60,715 nt of DNA, from NCBI GenBank assembly GCA_041687075.1, contig JAWLCO010000009.1, positions 1 through 60,715 on the forward strand, read 5' to 3'. The translations under genes and the position numbers were made by a program. The DNA is from ZC4RG25 sp041687075 (GTDB lineage: Bacteria; Pseudomonadota; Alphaproteobacteria; Rhizobiales; Hyphomicrobiaceae). Numbering within the stretch: position 1 is the stretch's first letter; each line of letters opens with the position of its first letter. Below the pieces are notes generated by a model. That model saw only the letters and a list, made by a program, of their open reading frames with translations. It was not told the DNA's origin and searched no databases. Positions 1 through 7,950 of this stretch are shown here, in pieces.

Positions 1-2621
1 AGGTGCGGCGCGCCTTCCAGCGTCATGGCCCCGCAGGCGTGCTCGTTGGCGGCCTCGATGTCCTTCTTCGAGAAGCCGAGATGTGCCAGCAGCTCGAAGC
101 CCGGCTCGTTCAGCTTGTCCGCGGGGATCTTGAGCGTGCCGGTCAGGAACTGCTCGCCCAGCGTCCAGCGGTTGAAGACGAACTTGATGTCGAAAGCAGT
201 TGTCAGCGCGTCCTCGACCTTCTGCAACACCTCGTCTGTAAAGCCCTTCGCCTTGAGGCTGGCGTGATTGATGGCAGGCGCCTGCCGTAACGAGCCGTGA
301 CCGACCGCATAGGCCTCGATCTCGGCGATCTCGGATTCGCGGTAGCCCAGCGCGCGGAGCGCCTGTGGCACGGCCTGATTGATGATCTTGAAATAGCCGC
401 CGCCGGCCAGCTTCTTGAACTTCACCAGAGCGAAGTCGGGCTCGATGCCGGTCGTATCGCAATCCATCACGAGGCCGATGGTGCCTGTCGGCGCGATCAC
501 CGTGGCCTGCGCATTGCGATAGCCGTGCGCCTCGCCGAGCTCCAGCGCGCGATCCCAGGCCCGGGTAGCGGCCTCGATCAGACCCTTGTCGGGGCAGGCC
601 GGGTGATCCAGCGGGACGGGTATCGTCGAGAGGCGCTCGTAGCCCTCTGCCTCGCCATGCGCGGCGCGGCGGTGATTGCGGATGACGCGCAGCATGTCGT
701 CGGCGTTCTTGAAATAGCCGGGGAACGGCCCGAGCTCCTTCGCCATCTCCGCCGAGGTGGCATAGGCGACGCCCGTCATGATGGCCGAGATGGCACCGCA
801 GATCGCGCGGCCCTCCGCCGAGTCATAGGGTATGCCGGACGCCATCAGCAGCCCGCCGATGTTGGCGAAGCCGAGGCCCAGCGTGCGGTAGCGGTAGGAC
901 AGCTCCGCAATCTGCCGGCTCGGGAACTGCGCCATCAGGACGGAGATCTCGAGCACGATGGTCCAGAGGCGGCAGGCGTGCTCGAAGGAGTCGGTATCGA
1001 ACAGCCCGTCCCCTCTCCCCGTTCCTTCAACGGGGAGAGGGTTAGGGTGAGGGGCAGAAGCTTGCGTCGCGGCCTGTTGCTGCCCCTCACCCCGACCCTC
1101 TCCCCGCGTGCGGGGAGAGGGGGAATTGCGAAACATCATCAAATTCAGCGACGCCAGATTGCAGGCCGTGTCGTCGAGAAACATGTACTCCGAGCACGGA
1201 TTGGAGGCGCGGATCGGGCCGGACTGCGGGCAGGTGTGCCAGTCGTTGATGGTGGTGTGGAACTGCATGCCGGGGTCGGCGGATGCCCAGGCGGCATGGC
1301 CGATCTGATCCCAAAGATCGCGCGCCTTGACGGTCTTGACCACCTCACCCGTCGTGCGCGCCGTCAGCGCCCAGTCCTTGTCCTCCAGTACGGAGCGCAG
1401 GAAATCGTCGGTGACGCGCACGGAGTTGTTCGAATTCTGGCCGGAAACCGTGAGGTAGGCCTCGCTGTCCCAATCCGTATCGTAGGTGTCGAACGTGATG
1501 TCCTTGAAGCCCTGCCGCGCGAACTGGATGACGCGGGCGATGTAGCTGCCGGGCACCTGATCGCGGCGAGCCTCCTTGATGGCCCGCTTCAGCGCCGGAT
1601 TGCGGGCCGGATCGAAGCAGGCGTCGCCCTCGGCCTCGCAGTTGACGCAGGCCTTCATCACGGCCTTGAGCCGCTTCTGGCAGATCTTGGAGCCGGTGAC
1701 GAGGGCGGCGACCTTCTGCTCCTCGCGCACCTTCCAGTTGATGTACTCCTCGATATCCGGGTGATCGACGTCGACGACGACCATCTTGGCCGCGCGCCGC
1801 GTGGTTCCGCCGGACTTGATGGCGCCGGCCGCACGGTCGCCGATCTTGAGGAAGCTCATCAGGCCAGAGGACTTTCCACCGCCGGACAGCTTCTCATTCG
1901 CCGCGCGCAGCTTGGAGAAGTTGGTGCCGGTGCCCGAGCCGTACTTGAAGAGCCGCGCCTCGCGCACCCAGAGATCCATGATCCCGTTCTCGTTGACGAG
2001 ATCGTCCTCGATCGACTGGATGAAGCAGGCGTGCGGCTGCGGGTGCTCGTAAGCGGAGGTGGACTGGGTCAGGCGGCCCGTCTCGTGATCGACATAGAAG
2101 TGCCCCTGACCCGGACCGTCGATGCCATAGGCCCAGTGGAGGCCCGTGTTGAACCACTGCGGGCTGTTCGGCGCGGCCATCTGCATGGCGAGCATGTAGC
2201 GGTGCTCGTCGAAGAAGGCGCGGGCGTCGTCCTCGGTGGTGAAGTAGCCGCCCTTCCAGCCCCAGTAGGTCCAGGTGCCGGCGAGCCGGTCGAAGACCTG
2301 CCGCGCGTCCGTCTCGCCGCCGAAGCGTTCACCTTCCGGCAGCTCGGCCAGCGCCGTCTGGTCAGCCACCGAGCGCCAGAGCCACGACGGGACCTGCGTC
2401 TCCTCGATGCGCTTCAGGCGGCGAGGCACACCGGCCTTGCGGAAGTACTTCTGGGCCAGAATGTCCGCCGCCACCTGGCTCCAGTGCTCCGGCACCATGA
2501 AGCCTTCGAGGCGGAAGACGACGGAGCCGTCCGGGTTCTTGATCTCGCTGTTGGCACGACGGAAGGGAATCGACTTGTAAGGCGAACGGCCGGCCTGGGT
2601 GAAGCGCCGCGTGATCTTCAT
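1..2621 (-). CDS. nrdJ: vitamin B12-dependent (class II) ribonucleotide reductase, 3' end outside window
   Basis: Reduces ribonucleotides to deoxyribonucleotides using adenosylcobalamin, so DNA precursor supply does not need oxygen. The protein starts at ATG 2621 (MKITRRFTQAGRSPYKSIPF) and stays open for about 873 codons to the window edge. The N-terminal region, the NPCSEYMFLDDTACNLASLNL segment with the active-site Cys, and GAMTLEGAPH near the edge are all typical of NrdJ. Residues about 500-538 are not: this 39-residue Pro/Gly/Arg/Gln-rich stretch is the translation of a palindromic repeat (1008-1124) lying in frame between conserved LNLMMFRN and FDTDSFEHACRLWTIVLEIS. No stop or frameshift results. 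The family identity is certain. Whether the inserted loop is tolerated or impairs the enzyme cannot be told from sequence. Confidence 0.93.
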   Translation of the reverse strand, partial: MKITRRFTQAGRSPYKSIPFRRANSEIKNPDGSVVFRLEGFMVPEHWSQVAADILAQKYFRKAGVPRRLKRIEETQVPSWLWRSVADQTALAELPEGERFGGETDARQVFDRLAGTWTYWGWKGGYFTTEDDARAFFDEHRYMLAMQMAAPNSPQWFNTGLHWAYGIDGPGQGHFYVDHETGRLTQSTSAYEHPQPHACFIQSIEDDLVNENGIMDLWVREARLFKYGSGTGTNFSKLRAANEKLSGGGKSSGLMSFLKIGDRAAGAIKSGGTTRRAAKMVVVDVDHPDIEEYINWKVREEQKVAALVTGSKICQKRLKAVMKACVNCEAEGDACFDPARNPALKRAIKEARRDQVPGSYIARVIQFARQGFKDITFDTYDTDWDSEAYLTVSGQNSNNSVRVTDDFLRSVLEDKDWALTARTTGEVVKTVKARDLWDQIGHAAWASADPGMQFHTTINDWHTCPQSGPIRASNPCSEYMFLDDTACNLASLNLMMFRNSPSPRTRGEGRGEGQQQAATQASAPHPNPLPVEGTGRGDGLFDTDSFEHACRLWTIVLEISVLMAQFPSRQIAELSYRYRTLGLGFANIGGLLMASGIPYDSAEGRAICGAISAIMTGVAYATSAEMAKELGPFPGYFKNADDMLRVIRNHRRAAHGEAEGYERLSTIPVPLDHPACPDKGLIEAATRAWDRALELGEAHGYRNAQATVIAPTGTIGLVMDCDTTGIEPDFALVKFKKLAGGGYFKIINQAVPQALRALGYRESEIAEIEAYAVGHGSLRQAPAINHASLKAKGFTDEVLQKVEDALTTAFDIKFVFNRWTLGEQFLTGTLKIPADKLNEPGFELLAHLGFSKKDIEAANEHACGAMTLEGAPH
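1008..1124. repeat. palindromic repeat (family A, paired inverted units) inside nrdJ
   Basis: Two hairpins of the type CCCTCTCCCCG...CGGGGAGAGGG face each other, joined by tails that are themselves complementary (AGGGTGAGGGGCAG and CTGCCCCTCACCC). The same paired layout is present at 4455-4562, and single units occur at 25066-25088 and 34804-34829. Here it is read through as 39 codons of nrdJ. Elements of this look are widespread between genes in Proteobacteria; an in-gene copy is unusual. Confidence 0.85.
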
Positions 2622-2894
2622 TCTTATAGCCCCCGCATATCTGCTCTCGACGCCCCCGCGACCCCTGTCAGACCGCGCCGGCAACATCGTTTCTTCTGAA
2701 GCGCCACACGCGAATGCGCAGGCGCAATTCGGCTCGTCAGCCGGCGCTACTCGCTACCGGCCGTGGACCCGGCTCGCCCGGGCGTGTGGTTTACTCGGAA
2801 ACGCGAACTCGATACCGCGGCTTCAGCGGGGTGCCACGGGATGACCTCTGCCGGACATTGCCCCCGCAATCCGGCAGAAGACTCATTCACATCA

Positions 2895-2931
2895 GGAAAA
2901 AGCCCGCTCAAAAACGAAACCCCGAGCGGGC
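2895..2931 (-). terminator. intrinsic terminator upstream of nrdJ
   Basis: On the minus strand GCCCGCTC (2931-2924) pairs with GAGCGGGC (2909-2902) across a 14-base loop and is followed directly by TTTTTCC. Its 5' arm overlaps by three bases the 3' arm of a preceding hairpin (GGCCCG 2950-2945 with CGGGCC 2934-2929), so the two stems compete. It lies about 275 bases before the nrdJ start on the same strand. Confidence 0.65.
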
Positions 2932-2956
2932 CCGTGATGTCCCTCGGGCCGATGTT

Positions 2957-2972
2957 TCGCAGTCGACTGCGA
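2957..2972. repeat. 16-base perfect palindrome
   Basis: TCGCAGTCGACTGCGA reads identically on both strands. It may be a hairpin of the candidate RNA or a site for a dimeric regulator in the nrdJ upstream region. Confidence 0.6.
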
Positions 2973-3368
2973 CCCGACCGGCTTGAGCAAAACCTTGGGC
3001 GATTCGTGTTCTTTTGTCACGATGTTGTGGGGCGTAGATGCAAGCGCCGCTATATGTAGTGCGCCCTGTGCGGTACCGGTGGAAAAGCGGTGCATCAACC
3101 GGGTGGAATATCGGCTGCCGCCCGCACTGGAGCCCGAGCGATCAGGGACTGCAGACAGGTCTCCTTGCTCGTCGAGGCGATTTCCCCAGATGTTTCCGGC
3201 CTGGATGAGAAGGGCCCTCTCATGGATGCTATGCCGATTCCGGGCATCACTGGTGTTGCCGATCTGCAGCGCCAATCCGTCGACTGGACACGTCACCGGG
3301 GGTACGATATGCCGCCTGTCGCTGGATCACGCATTCGGCGCACGCGCGAACGTCACGGGCTGACTGAC

Positions 3369-3767
3369 ATGGGCATGCTGAAAGAGGTCTTTAGTTGGTG
3401 GAGCGGCAACACCTGGGGCACCCGGTTCACCATCTGGCGTCAGGGCCAGTTCGTGGGCGAGGACGAATTCGGTAATCGCTATTTCGTGCAGAAGTCGGGT
3501 GTCGGGCCCAACGGCAAGCCGCGCCGCTGGGTCATATACCAGTCGCTCTCCGAGCCGACGCAGGTACCGCCGGAGTGGTACAGCTGGCTGCACTACACGA
3601 CGGATACGCCGCCTACCCAGGAAAGCTACCAGAAGCGGCCCTGGCAGAAGCGGCATCGCATGAACCTGACCGGCACGCCGCAGGCCTATCGGCCGTCGGG
3701 ATCCATCGTCGGTGCCGGCCACCGGCAGAAGGGCACTGGCGACTACAAGGCCTGGCGCCCCCAGTAG
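3369..3767 (+). CDS. NADH:ubiquinone oxidoreductase subunit NDUFA12-like protein
   Basis: A 132-residue protein matching the NDUFA12 (B17.2) family, an accessory subunit of respiratory complex I found in mitochondria and Alphaproteobacteria, acting on the matrix/cytoplasmic arm. Visible family features are GTRFTIWRQGQFVGEDEFGN, the RRWVIY segment, EWYSWLHYTTDTPP, and a basic tail with HRMNLTGTPQAYRPSGS. The start MGMLKEVFSWWSGNTWGT agrees with family length; the frame is open further upstream but that part looks random. It is followed after about 90 bases by the DUF2155 gene on the same strand, a pairing common in this order. There are no complex I core (nuo) genes nearby, which is normal for this subunit. 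Confidence 0.88.
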   Translation: MGMLKEVFSWWSGNTWGTRFTIWRQGQFVGEDEFGNRYFVQKSGVGPNGKPRRWVIYQSLSEPTQVPPEWYSWLHYTTDTPPTQESYQKRPWQKRHRMNLTGTPQAYRPSGSIVGAGHRQKGTGDYKAWRPQ

Positions 3768-3859
3768 CGGGGATATGGCGGGGGCCTCGTCATTGTGACG
3801 CCAAGTTTGGCTGTCCACTGCTCTCGCATGTTGGTTCGATAACCACGGGTGAGAGCGCT

Positions 3860-4366
3860 ATGGAACGTGCAGATCGCCAGCGGCGGCGGGCTCGTGGACA
3901 GACCACCAGCGTCCTGCTGCTCACGCCGGTTCTTCTGGTTGCGGCATCAGCACCCGCCGCCGCCGAGCGCCTCGAGAACCAGGTGGCCGTCTTCGCGGCC
4001 CTGGACAAGGTGACGGCGCAGATCGACAAGTTGCCAGTGCCGCTGAACGAAACCCGTCAGTTCGGGTCGCTCAAGATCACGCCACGTGTGTGCTATTCGC
4101 GGCCTCCGACGGAAACGCCCAAGACCACGACCTTCGTCGAGATCGACGAGGTGAAGCTCAATGGCGAGGAGGAGCGGATCTTCACAGGTTGGATGTTCGC
4201 CGAGAGCCCCGGCCTCAACTCGGTCGAACACCCGGTTTTCGACGTCTGGCTGACGGGATGCGACGAGCCCACGACGTCGGTTTCTCAAGGAGGCCCCGCG
4301 GCCGGGGCAGGAGAGGCTGGTCAAGGCGAAATCCTCGAGCCGCCTCGCCGGCGCGTGCGCCGCTGA
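3860..4366 (+). CDS. DUF2155 domain-containing secreted protein
   Basis: 168 residues. An N-terminal signal peptide (basic start, then hydrophobic VLLLTPVLLVAASAPAAA) indicates export. The rest matches DUF2155: ALDKVTAQIDKLPVPLNET, FGSLKITPRVCYSRPPTETP, and IFTGWMFAESPGLNSVEHPVFDVWLTGC, with two conserved Cys that may form a disulfide. The last ~40 residues are low-complexity and basic. Function is unknown; the family is mostly alphaproteobacterial and usually sits beside the NDUFA12-like gene, as here, and often aat, which in this window is 19 kb away. A link to the envelope follows from the signal peptide only. Confidence 0.85.
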   Translation: MERADRQRRRARGQTTSVLLLTPVLLVAASAPAAAERLENQVAVFAALDKVTAQIDKLPVPLNETRQFGSLKITPRVCYSRPPTETPKTTTFVEIDEVKLNGEEERIFTGWMFAESPGLNSVEHPVFDVWLTGCDEPTTSVSQGGPAAGAGEAGQGEILEPPRRRVRR

Positions 4367-4454
4367 GGAGCCGGAATTTCTCCCGGCCCGCCCGAAAGCC
4401 CTGGATCATTTCCGACTGATCTAAGCTGAAAACGGTAGTGGCAGGCACTCCCTT

Positions 4455-4562
4455 GACCTCTCCCATGGGGAGAGGTCGGCCCAAAGGGCCGGGTGAGGGG
4501 TTGGAACAGCAACAATCGTCGGAACCCCCCTCACCCCAACCCTCTCCCCGCCGGGGAGAGGG
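4455..4562. repeat. palindromic repeat (family A, paired inverted units), intergenic
   Basis: First hairpin GACCTCTCCC/GGGGAGAGGTC at 4455-4477, then GGGTGAGGGG; second unit inverted, CCCCTCACCCC, then CCCTCTCCCCG/CGGGGAGAGGG at 4540-4562. It lies between the convergent DUF2155 and sufE genes and could act as a two-way terminator. Same family as 1008-1124. Confidence 0.85.
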
Positions 4563-4624
4563 AGCTTGGGTGTGAGCTTGGTCTGCTTCAATCCAAACCG
4601 GAAAAGCTCTAAAATCCAAGCAAA

Positions 4625-5077
4625 TCAGTTGGTGCGGCTTGCACCTTGGCTGGCGGCGCGGGCATCGGCGCGGATGCGCTCGACCATGGAGGCGAAGCCG
4701 TTCGAACGCTGCGGGGTCAGGTGCTCGTGCATGCCGAGCTCCGCCAGCACGTCACGCGCGTCGAGGGCGAGGATCTCGTCCGGGGTCTTGCCCTGGTAGA
4801 TCGAGAAGAGAATAGCGATGAGTCCGCGCACGATGTGGGCATCGCTGTCACCGCGGAACCGCAGCCGCGGCTGGCCGGTACCGTCGGCCGGCGGTACGAC
4901 TTCGGTCGTCAGCCAGACCTGACTGGCACAGCCTCGCACCTTGTTGGCATCCGTACGGGCTGCCTCGTCCAGTGGCGGCAACGCGCGGCCGAGCTCGATG
5001 ACGTACCGGTAGCGGTCCTCCCAGTCGTCGAGCAGCTCGAAATCGGACCTGATATCTGTAATGTTCGTGATGGACAT
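4625..5077 (-). CDS. sufE: cysteine desulfuration protein SufE
   Basis: 150 residues, the usual SufE length. It accepts persulfide sulfur from the cysteine desulfurase SufS for iron-sulfur cluster assembly. The sulfur-accepting Cys lies in NKVRGCASQVWL (about residue 50), the family signature; GDSDAHIVRGLIAILFSIYQGKTPDEI and LGMHEHLTPQRSNGFASMVERI follow. Start ATG 5077 gives MSITNITDIRSDFELLDDWE, which aligns with the family start. No other suf genes are in the window, so it stands alone. It converges on the DUF2155 gene across the repeat at 4455-4562 and is divergent from the peptidoglycan-binding gene. Confidence 0.93.
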   Translation of the reverse strand: MSITNITDIRSDFELLDDWEDRYRYVIELGRALPPLDEAARTDANKVRGCASQVWLTTEVVPPADGTGQPRLRFRGDSDAHIVRGLIAILFSIYQGKTPDEILALDARDVLAELGMHEHLTPQRSNGFASMVERIRADARAASQGASRTN

Positions 5078-5278
5078 CCTGGCTCCCCGCCGGCCGCAAC
5101 CATCGCGACCTCAGCGCCTCATGTGTTGAAATAGGCAATCGGCTGCGGCCCTTGCAAGGCCGATTCCCGCCCGCATTTGCCGCAGCGGATGCGGGATTCA
5201 GGCAATGTTAACGATGCTGTCCCGATATTAACCCTGACTGTCGTCAATCTTCAGAGGTTCCAGCACCAGGGTCGGTAC

Positions 5279-5953
5279 ATGCTACCTCGGCGGGCGAAAA
5301 TCGTGCTGTGCGCCTGCGTTGCAGCGTGTGCCGGCGTGTGGTGGAACGCTATGCATCTCCAGCACGGCACACGCGCCGATATTCTCGCCCGCACGCAGCG
5401 GCTCGGCGAAACCTTCAGGCGCCCGCCTGCTCCCGAGCCGATCGAGGCTGCGCAGCCACGCCTGGCACCCGAAATTCCCGATGCACCGGCGATCATGTCC
5501 GACGCCGACCTCGACGTGGACGTGGTGCGGGCGGTCCAGCGTGAGCTGGCGCACCGGGGCTACGAGCCCGGCGCGGCGGATGGCCTGGTCCATCCGGTGA
5601 CCCGCGCCGCCGTGATGGCTTACGAGCACGATCATGGCCTGCCACTCACCGGCCAGCCTACGGAAGACTTGCTCAAGGCCATCCTTTTCGGCGTTCCGGC
5701 CAGCGACAACAGCAGGATCAGGCGGGAACCCTTGCCTCAGGCGCAGGACATCATCCGCTCGGTTCAGGACTCGCTCACCTCACTCGGCTACGAGATTGCG
5801 ACCGACGGACGCATGGGCGAGGAAACGGCGCGGGCGATCCGCGCCTTTGAAGCCAAGCACGGCCTCAATCCGTCCGGCCGCATCTCCGGCGCCCTCATGC
5901 TGAAGCTGCGCGATGCTACCGTCCGCCGGCAGCGACGGGCGTCGACGCGCTGA
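5279..5953 (+). CDS. membrane-anchored protein with two peptidoglycan-binding domains
   Basis: 224 residues. The N-terminus (MLPRRAKIVLCACVAACAGV) is basic then hydrophobic, giving one membrane anchor or uncleaved signal at about residues 7-24. A Pro-rich linker (48-72) leads to two PG_binding_1 repeats: about 80-137 (VVRAVQRELAHRGYEPG ... VTRAAVMAYEHDHGLPLTG) and 155-211 (IIRSVQDSLTSLGYEIATDG ... TARAIRAFEAKHGLNPSG). No catalytic domain is attached, so a scaffolding role at the cell wall is the simplest inference. The start at 5279 places the basic residues directly before the hydrophobic segment; an upstream in-frame extension looks non-coding. Confidence 0.8.
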   Translation: MLPRRAKIVLCACVAACAGVWWNAMHLQHGTRADILARTQRLGETFRRPPAPEPIEAAQPRLAPEIPDAPAIMSDADLDVDVVRAVQRELAHRGYEPGAADGLVHPVTRAAVMAYEHDHGLPLTGQPTEDLLKAILFGVPASDNSRIRREPLPQAQDIIRSVQDSLTSLGYEIATDGRMGEETARAIRAFEAKHGLNPSGRISGALMLKLRDATVRRQRRASTR

Positions 5954-5980
5954 CCACCACGCCGCGCCACCGCCCTCCCA

Positions 5981-5997
5981 CCCGTCATCCCGTGCGC
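5981..5997. repeat. copy of repeat family B
   Basis: CCCGTCATCCCGTGCGC recurs exactly at 10929-10945, where it opens a larger hairpin element. It sits between the peptidoglycan-binding and DUF1491 genes. Confidence 0.55.
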
Positions 5998-6069
5998 CGG
6001 GCAGCGCGGAAGCGGTGCGCTTGGGCGCGCTGGCTTGAACTGGCTTCGGCTGCCGTTTACCTCTGCGGC

Positions 6070-6438
6070 ATGCGACTCAAAGCCGAGATCTGGGCGAAAG
6101 CCTACCTGCGCAGCTGCGCGGCCGCTGGTGTGATGGCGGTCGTCGTCCGCCATGGGGATGACGATGCGGGCGCCATCTTCATCAAGGTCAACCGCCTCGA
6201 CGGAACGGCGCGGCTGTTCGGGCCCGCGCCTGCGGGATTCGACACCGGCCAGCTCGAGCGCCAGTGGGTGCCTCACCTCGACGGGCCTGAGACGAGCGAA
6301 GCAGATATCGACGCCTATCTCGCCCGCCAGCTCGATTTCGACAGCGACCTGTGGATTCTCGAGCTCGAAGACCGCCAGGGCCGCCACTTTCTCGATCCCT
6401 GGCTGGCGCCAACGGAAGCCCAGGATGATCGGCCTTAA
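6070..6438 (+). CDS. DUF1491 family protein
   Basis: 122 residues starting MRLKAEIWAKAYLRSCAAAG. The family hallmarks are the N-terminal RLKAEIWAKAYLR, the GAIFIKVNRLDGTARLFGPAP strand region, and the C-terminal DFDSDLWILELEDRQGRHFL. DUF1491 proteins are short, cytoplasmic, largely alphaproteobacterial and of unknown function. ATG 6070 was chosen because the longer upstream frame (from 5992) overlaps repeat sequence and is not family-like. No signal peptide or membrane segment is visible. Confidence 0.85.
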   Translation: MRLKAEIWAKAYLRSCAAAGVMAVVVRHGDDDAGAIFIKVNRLDGTARLFGPAPAGFDTGQLERQWVPHLDGPETSEADIDAYLARQLDFDSDLWILELEDRQGRHFLDPWLAPTEAQDDRP

Positions 6439-6523
6439 AGGTTCGTTAACCAGACTCGCGCCCTGATTGCTTTTGCCAACAAACACTCGCAGTGCTCGCA
6501 ATTCCACCGCGCCGAAAAGAAAA

Positions 6524-6715
6524 ATGGGAACCGTCCTATCCTTCAGCCTCCGGCAAGATCGGGCCGCCCGGCCAGCAGAAGACGGACCTGCACCAGCCCC
6601 TGGTGAGGTCGTGATCTTTCCGGGTGTCCGCTATGAGCGTGCCGCAAGCTGCTCCGATCAGCAGACCGCAACTGGCAAGCGCCGAAGGCGCGATATCCTA
6701 TTGATTCCCGACTGA
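6524..6715 (+). CDS. small conserved hypothetical protein
   Basis: 63 residues starting MGTVLSFSLRQDRAARPAED. A central EVVIFPGVRYER strand-like motif is followed by a basic tail ending ILLIPD. I have an impression that short proteins with a VIFPGVRYER core recur in Hyphomicrobiales, but I cannot name a family. It has the same strand as DUF1491 (86 bases upstream) and ends 12 bases from the convergent DUF1254 gene. No membrane segment or signal peptide. Confidence 0.55.
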   Translation: MGTVLSFSLRQDRAARPAEDGPAPAPGEVVIFPGVRYERAASCSDQQTATGKRRRRDILLIPD

Positions 6716-6727
6716 GCTTCCGGCCGG

Positions 6728-7315
6728 TTACTCGACCGTGGAGGGCTGGCGATTGGCCGGCTGACAGCTCGCGCGCGCCAAAATGCTCTCGACCTCCTGG
6801 CGGTAGCTCTCACCCTTGTCCGGTCCGCGGATGACCATGAGGCCCCTCGGCGCCGGCACCTCGATGTAGGTCGGCGCTGCCCGGCGGGGTAGGCGCCGGA
6901 TTGGCGGTAGCGCGGTGTCGTCGCCCGATGTGATCAGCACCGCATTTATGGTCGTAATCCTCTGATCGCGGCCCGGCATGATGTAGAAGTTGTCACCCGC
7001 CGGCGAGTAGAGCGCGAGTGTCCAGCCACTGCCGGGCAGAACCACGCGCGCCGAAACCGGTCCACTGCTCACGTCGTAATGGCAGACGGCGAAGTGCATG
7101 TCGGGTTCCTGGTAGGGAACGAGCTGCGACTGCGGCTCGGGCTGGCCGAGAACGACGAGCGTATTCGCCGGCAGATGCTCCGTAATCCGGTCGTAGGCAT
7201 GGGGGCGCAGCAGCTCAGGCGTCGCAAAGGTGGCGATGATGTGCACGATGCCTGCTGCGACGACTCCGCAGAGCAGGGTCGTACCTAGTCCGGCGGCGCC
7301 CCATTCGCGCGTCAT
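6728..7315 (-). CDS. DUF1254 domain-containing membrane protein
   Basis: 195 residues with one N-terminal transmembrane segment (about 9-31, LGTTLLCGVVAAGIVHIIAT). The body has the DUF1254 pattern seen in short alphaproteobacterial versions: a DMHFAVCHYDVSSGPVSARV strand, WTLALYSPAGDNFYIMPGRDQR, then APTYIEVPAPRGLMVIRGPDKG. Start ATG 7315 overlaps the stop of the DUF1214 gene by four bases (7312-7315), so translation is probably coupled. Paired DUF1214/DUF1254 proteins are common in this order; the function is unknown. It is the last gene of a three-gene block headed by a class A penicillin-binding protein. Confidence 0.8.
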   Translation of the reverse strand: MTREWGAAGLGTTLLCGVVAAGIVHIIATFATPELLRPHAYDRITEHLPANTLVVLGQPEPQSQLVPYQEPDMHFAVCHYDVSSGPVSARVVLPGSGWTLALYSPAGDNFYIMPGRDQRITTINAVLITSGDDTALPPIRRLPRRAAPTYIEVPAPRGLMVIRGPDKGESYRQEVESILARASCQPANRQPSTVE

Positions 7316-7950
7316 CGGCAGGCCACCTTCTGGATGTCCGGCAGCCCGGAGCCACCCTGGCTGAGACCGTCTCCCGATTCGAGCAATGCCAGCACCAGCC
7401 GCAGCCGGCCGGCCCCGCCGGTAGGCAGCCAGTTGCCCGGCCGGGCATCGCGGGCAAGGGAAACGACGAAGCTGCCGTCGGCACCGCGCATGATCGTGCT
7501 CGAGTTGAAGGCATGCCGATCGGCGGGGTTGGGGATGAGGTGTCCGTTGTCGTCATAAACGGCAATCGTCCACCAGCCCTCGTTCAGCCCGCGGCCGACG
7601 ACCGCATAGTCGCAGCTCGAATGCAGCCGCTGCCCCGTGTTGTCCGTACGCGCCTCCCAGGTGCGTGCGATGGTGCCGCTGATCGGCAGGCTGCCATGAC
7701 GGGCAGCCCGGGCGCGCGTGTAGGGATCGGCGTGCGGCGTGCCGGCAGCGGGCCAGGATACCCAAGGCCCCGCCTTCACAGTCGTCAACGGGCTGCCGAC
7801 CTCGATCATGTACCAGCTCGATCCGATGCCGCCGACGAGCGCGATGCCGATGAACAGGCCCAGGTTGCCGATAAACCCGAGCGTCGCGCTGATGGCTCCG
7901 CGCAACCGCCCGAAGCGGACTGGTGACTCTGTAGCAACGGCCACGGTCAC
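7312..7950 (-). CDS. DUF1214 domain-containing membrane protein
   Basis: 212 residues with a membrane segment at about 22-46 (TLGFIGNLGLFIGIALVGGI) followed by an extracytoplasmic DUF1214 domain: WYMIEVGSPLTTVKAGPWVSW, YAVVGRGLNEGWWTIAVYDD, RHAFNSSTIMRGADGSFVVSL and GNWLPTGGAGRLRLVLALLE are typical. It starts at GTG 7950, whose GTGA overlaps the stop of the upstream penicillin-binding protein gene, and ends by overlapping the DUF1254 start. The arrangement argues for equal synthesis of the three proteins and a shared envelope role, but that is inference. Confidence 0.82.
   Translation of the reverse strand: MTVAVATESPVRFGRLRGAISATLGFIGNLGLFIGIALVGGIGSSWYMIEVGSPLTTVKAGPWVSWPAAGTPHADPYTRARAARHGSLPISGTIARTWEARTDNTGQRLHSSCDYAVVGRGLNEGWWTIAVYDDNGHLIPNPADRHAFNSSTIMRGADGSFVVSLARDARPGNWLPTGGAGRLRLVLALLESGDGLSQGGSGLPDIQKVACR

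Larger units (their letters stand above)
2895..3050 (-). ncRNA. candidate small RNA or attenuated leader upstream of nrdJ
   Basis: The terminator at 2895-2931 needs a transcript arriving from higher coordinates on the minus strand, but no protein gene is there. The stretch before it contains a 16-base palindrome that would fold as a hairpin and a second hairpin overlapping the terminator arm. A TATAGC element (3054-3049) could be a -10 box, but no matching -35 is visible, so the 5' end is a guess. It may be a free-standing small RNA of roughly 150 nt or the attenuated leader of nrdJ. Confidence 0.35.
2622..3368. other. 747-base intergenic region between nrdJ and the NDUFA12-like gene
   Basis: No convincing protein gene on either strand. 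It holds a well-formed intrinsic terminator on the minus strand (2895-2931), a 16-base perfect palindrome (2957-2972), and a CTATAT element at 3050-3055 that could serve as a -10 box toward the NDUFA12-like gene. I see no good NrdR box and no cobalamin riboswitch B12 box. Confidence 0.6.

Noticed and set aside
297..2699. An 800-codon open frame on the plus strand opposite nrdJ.
   Set aside because: The minus strand encodes a recognisable NrdJ; the plus frame even translates the repeat and shows no domain.
2622..3060. A cobalamin riboswitch before nrdJ.
   Set aside because: No B12 box (GCCACTG) or typical folds were found; B12 riboswitches usually control the B12-independent reductase instead.
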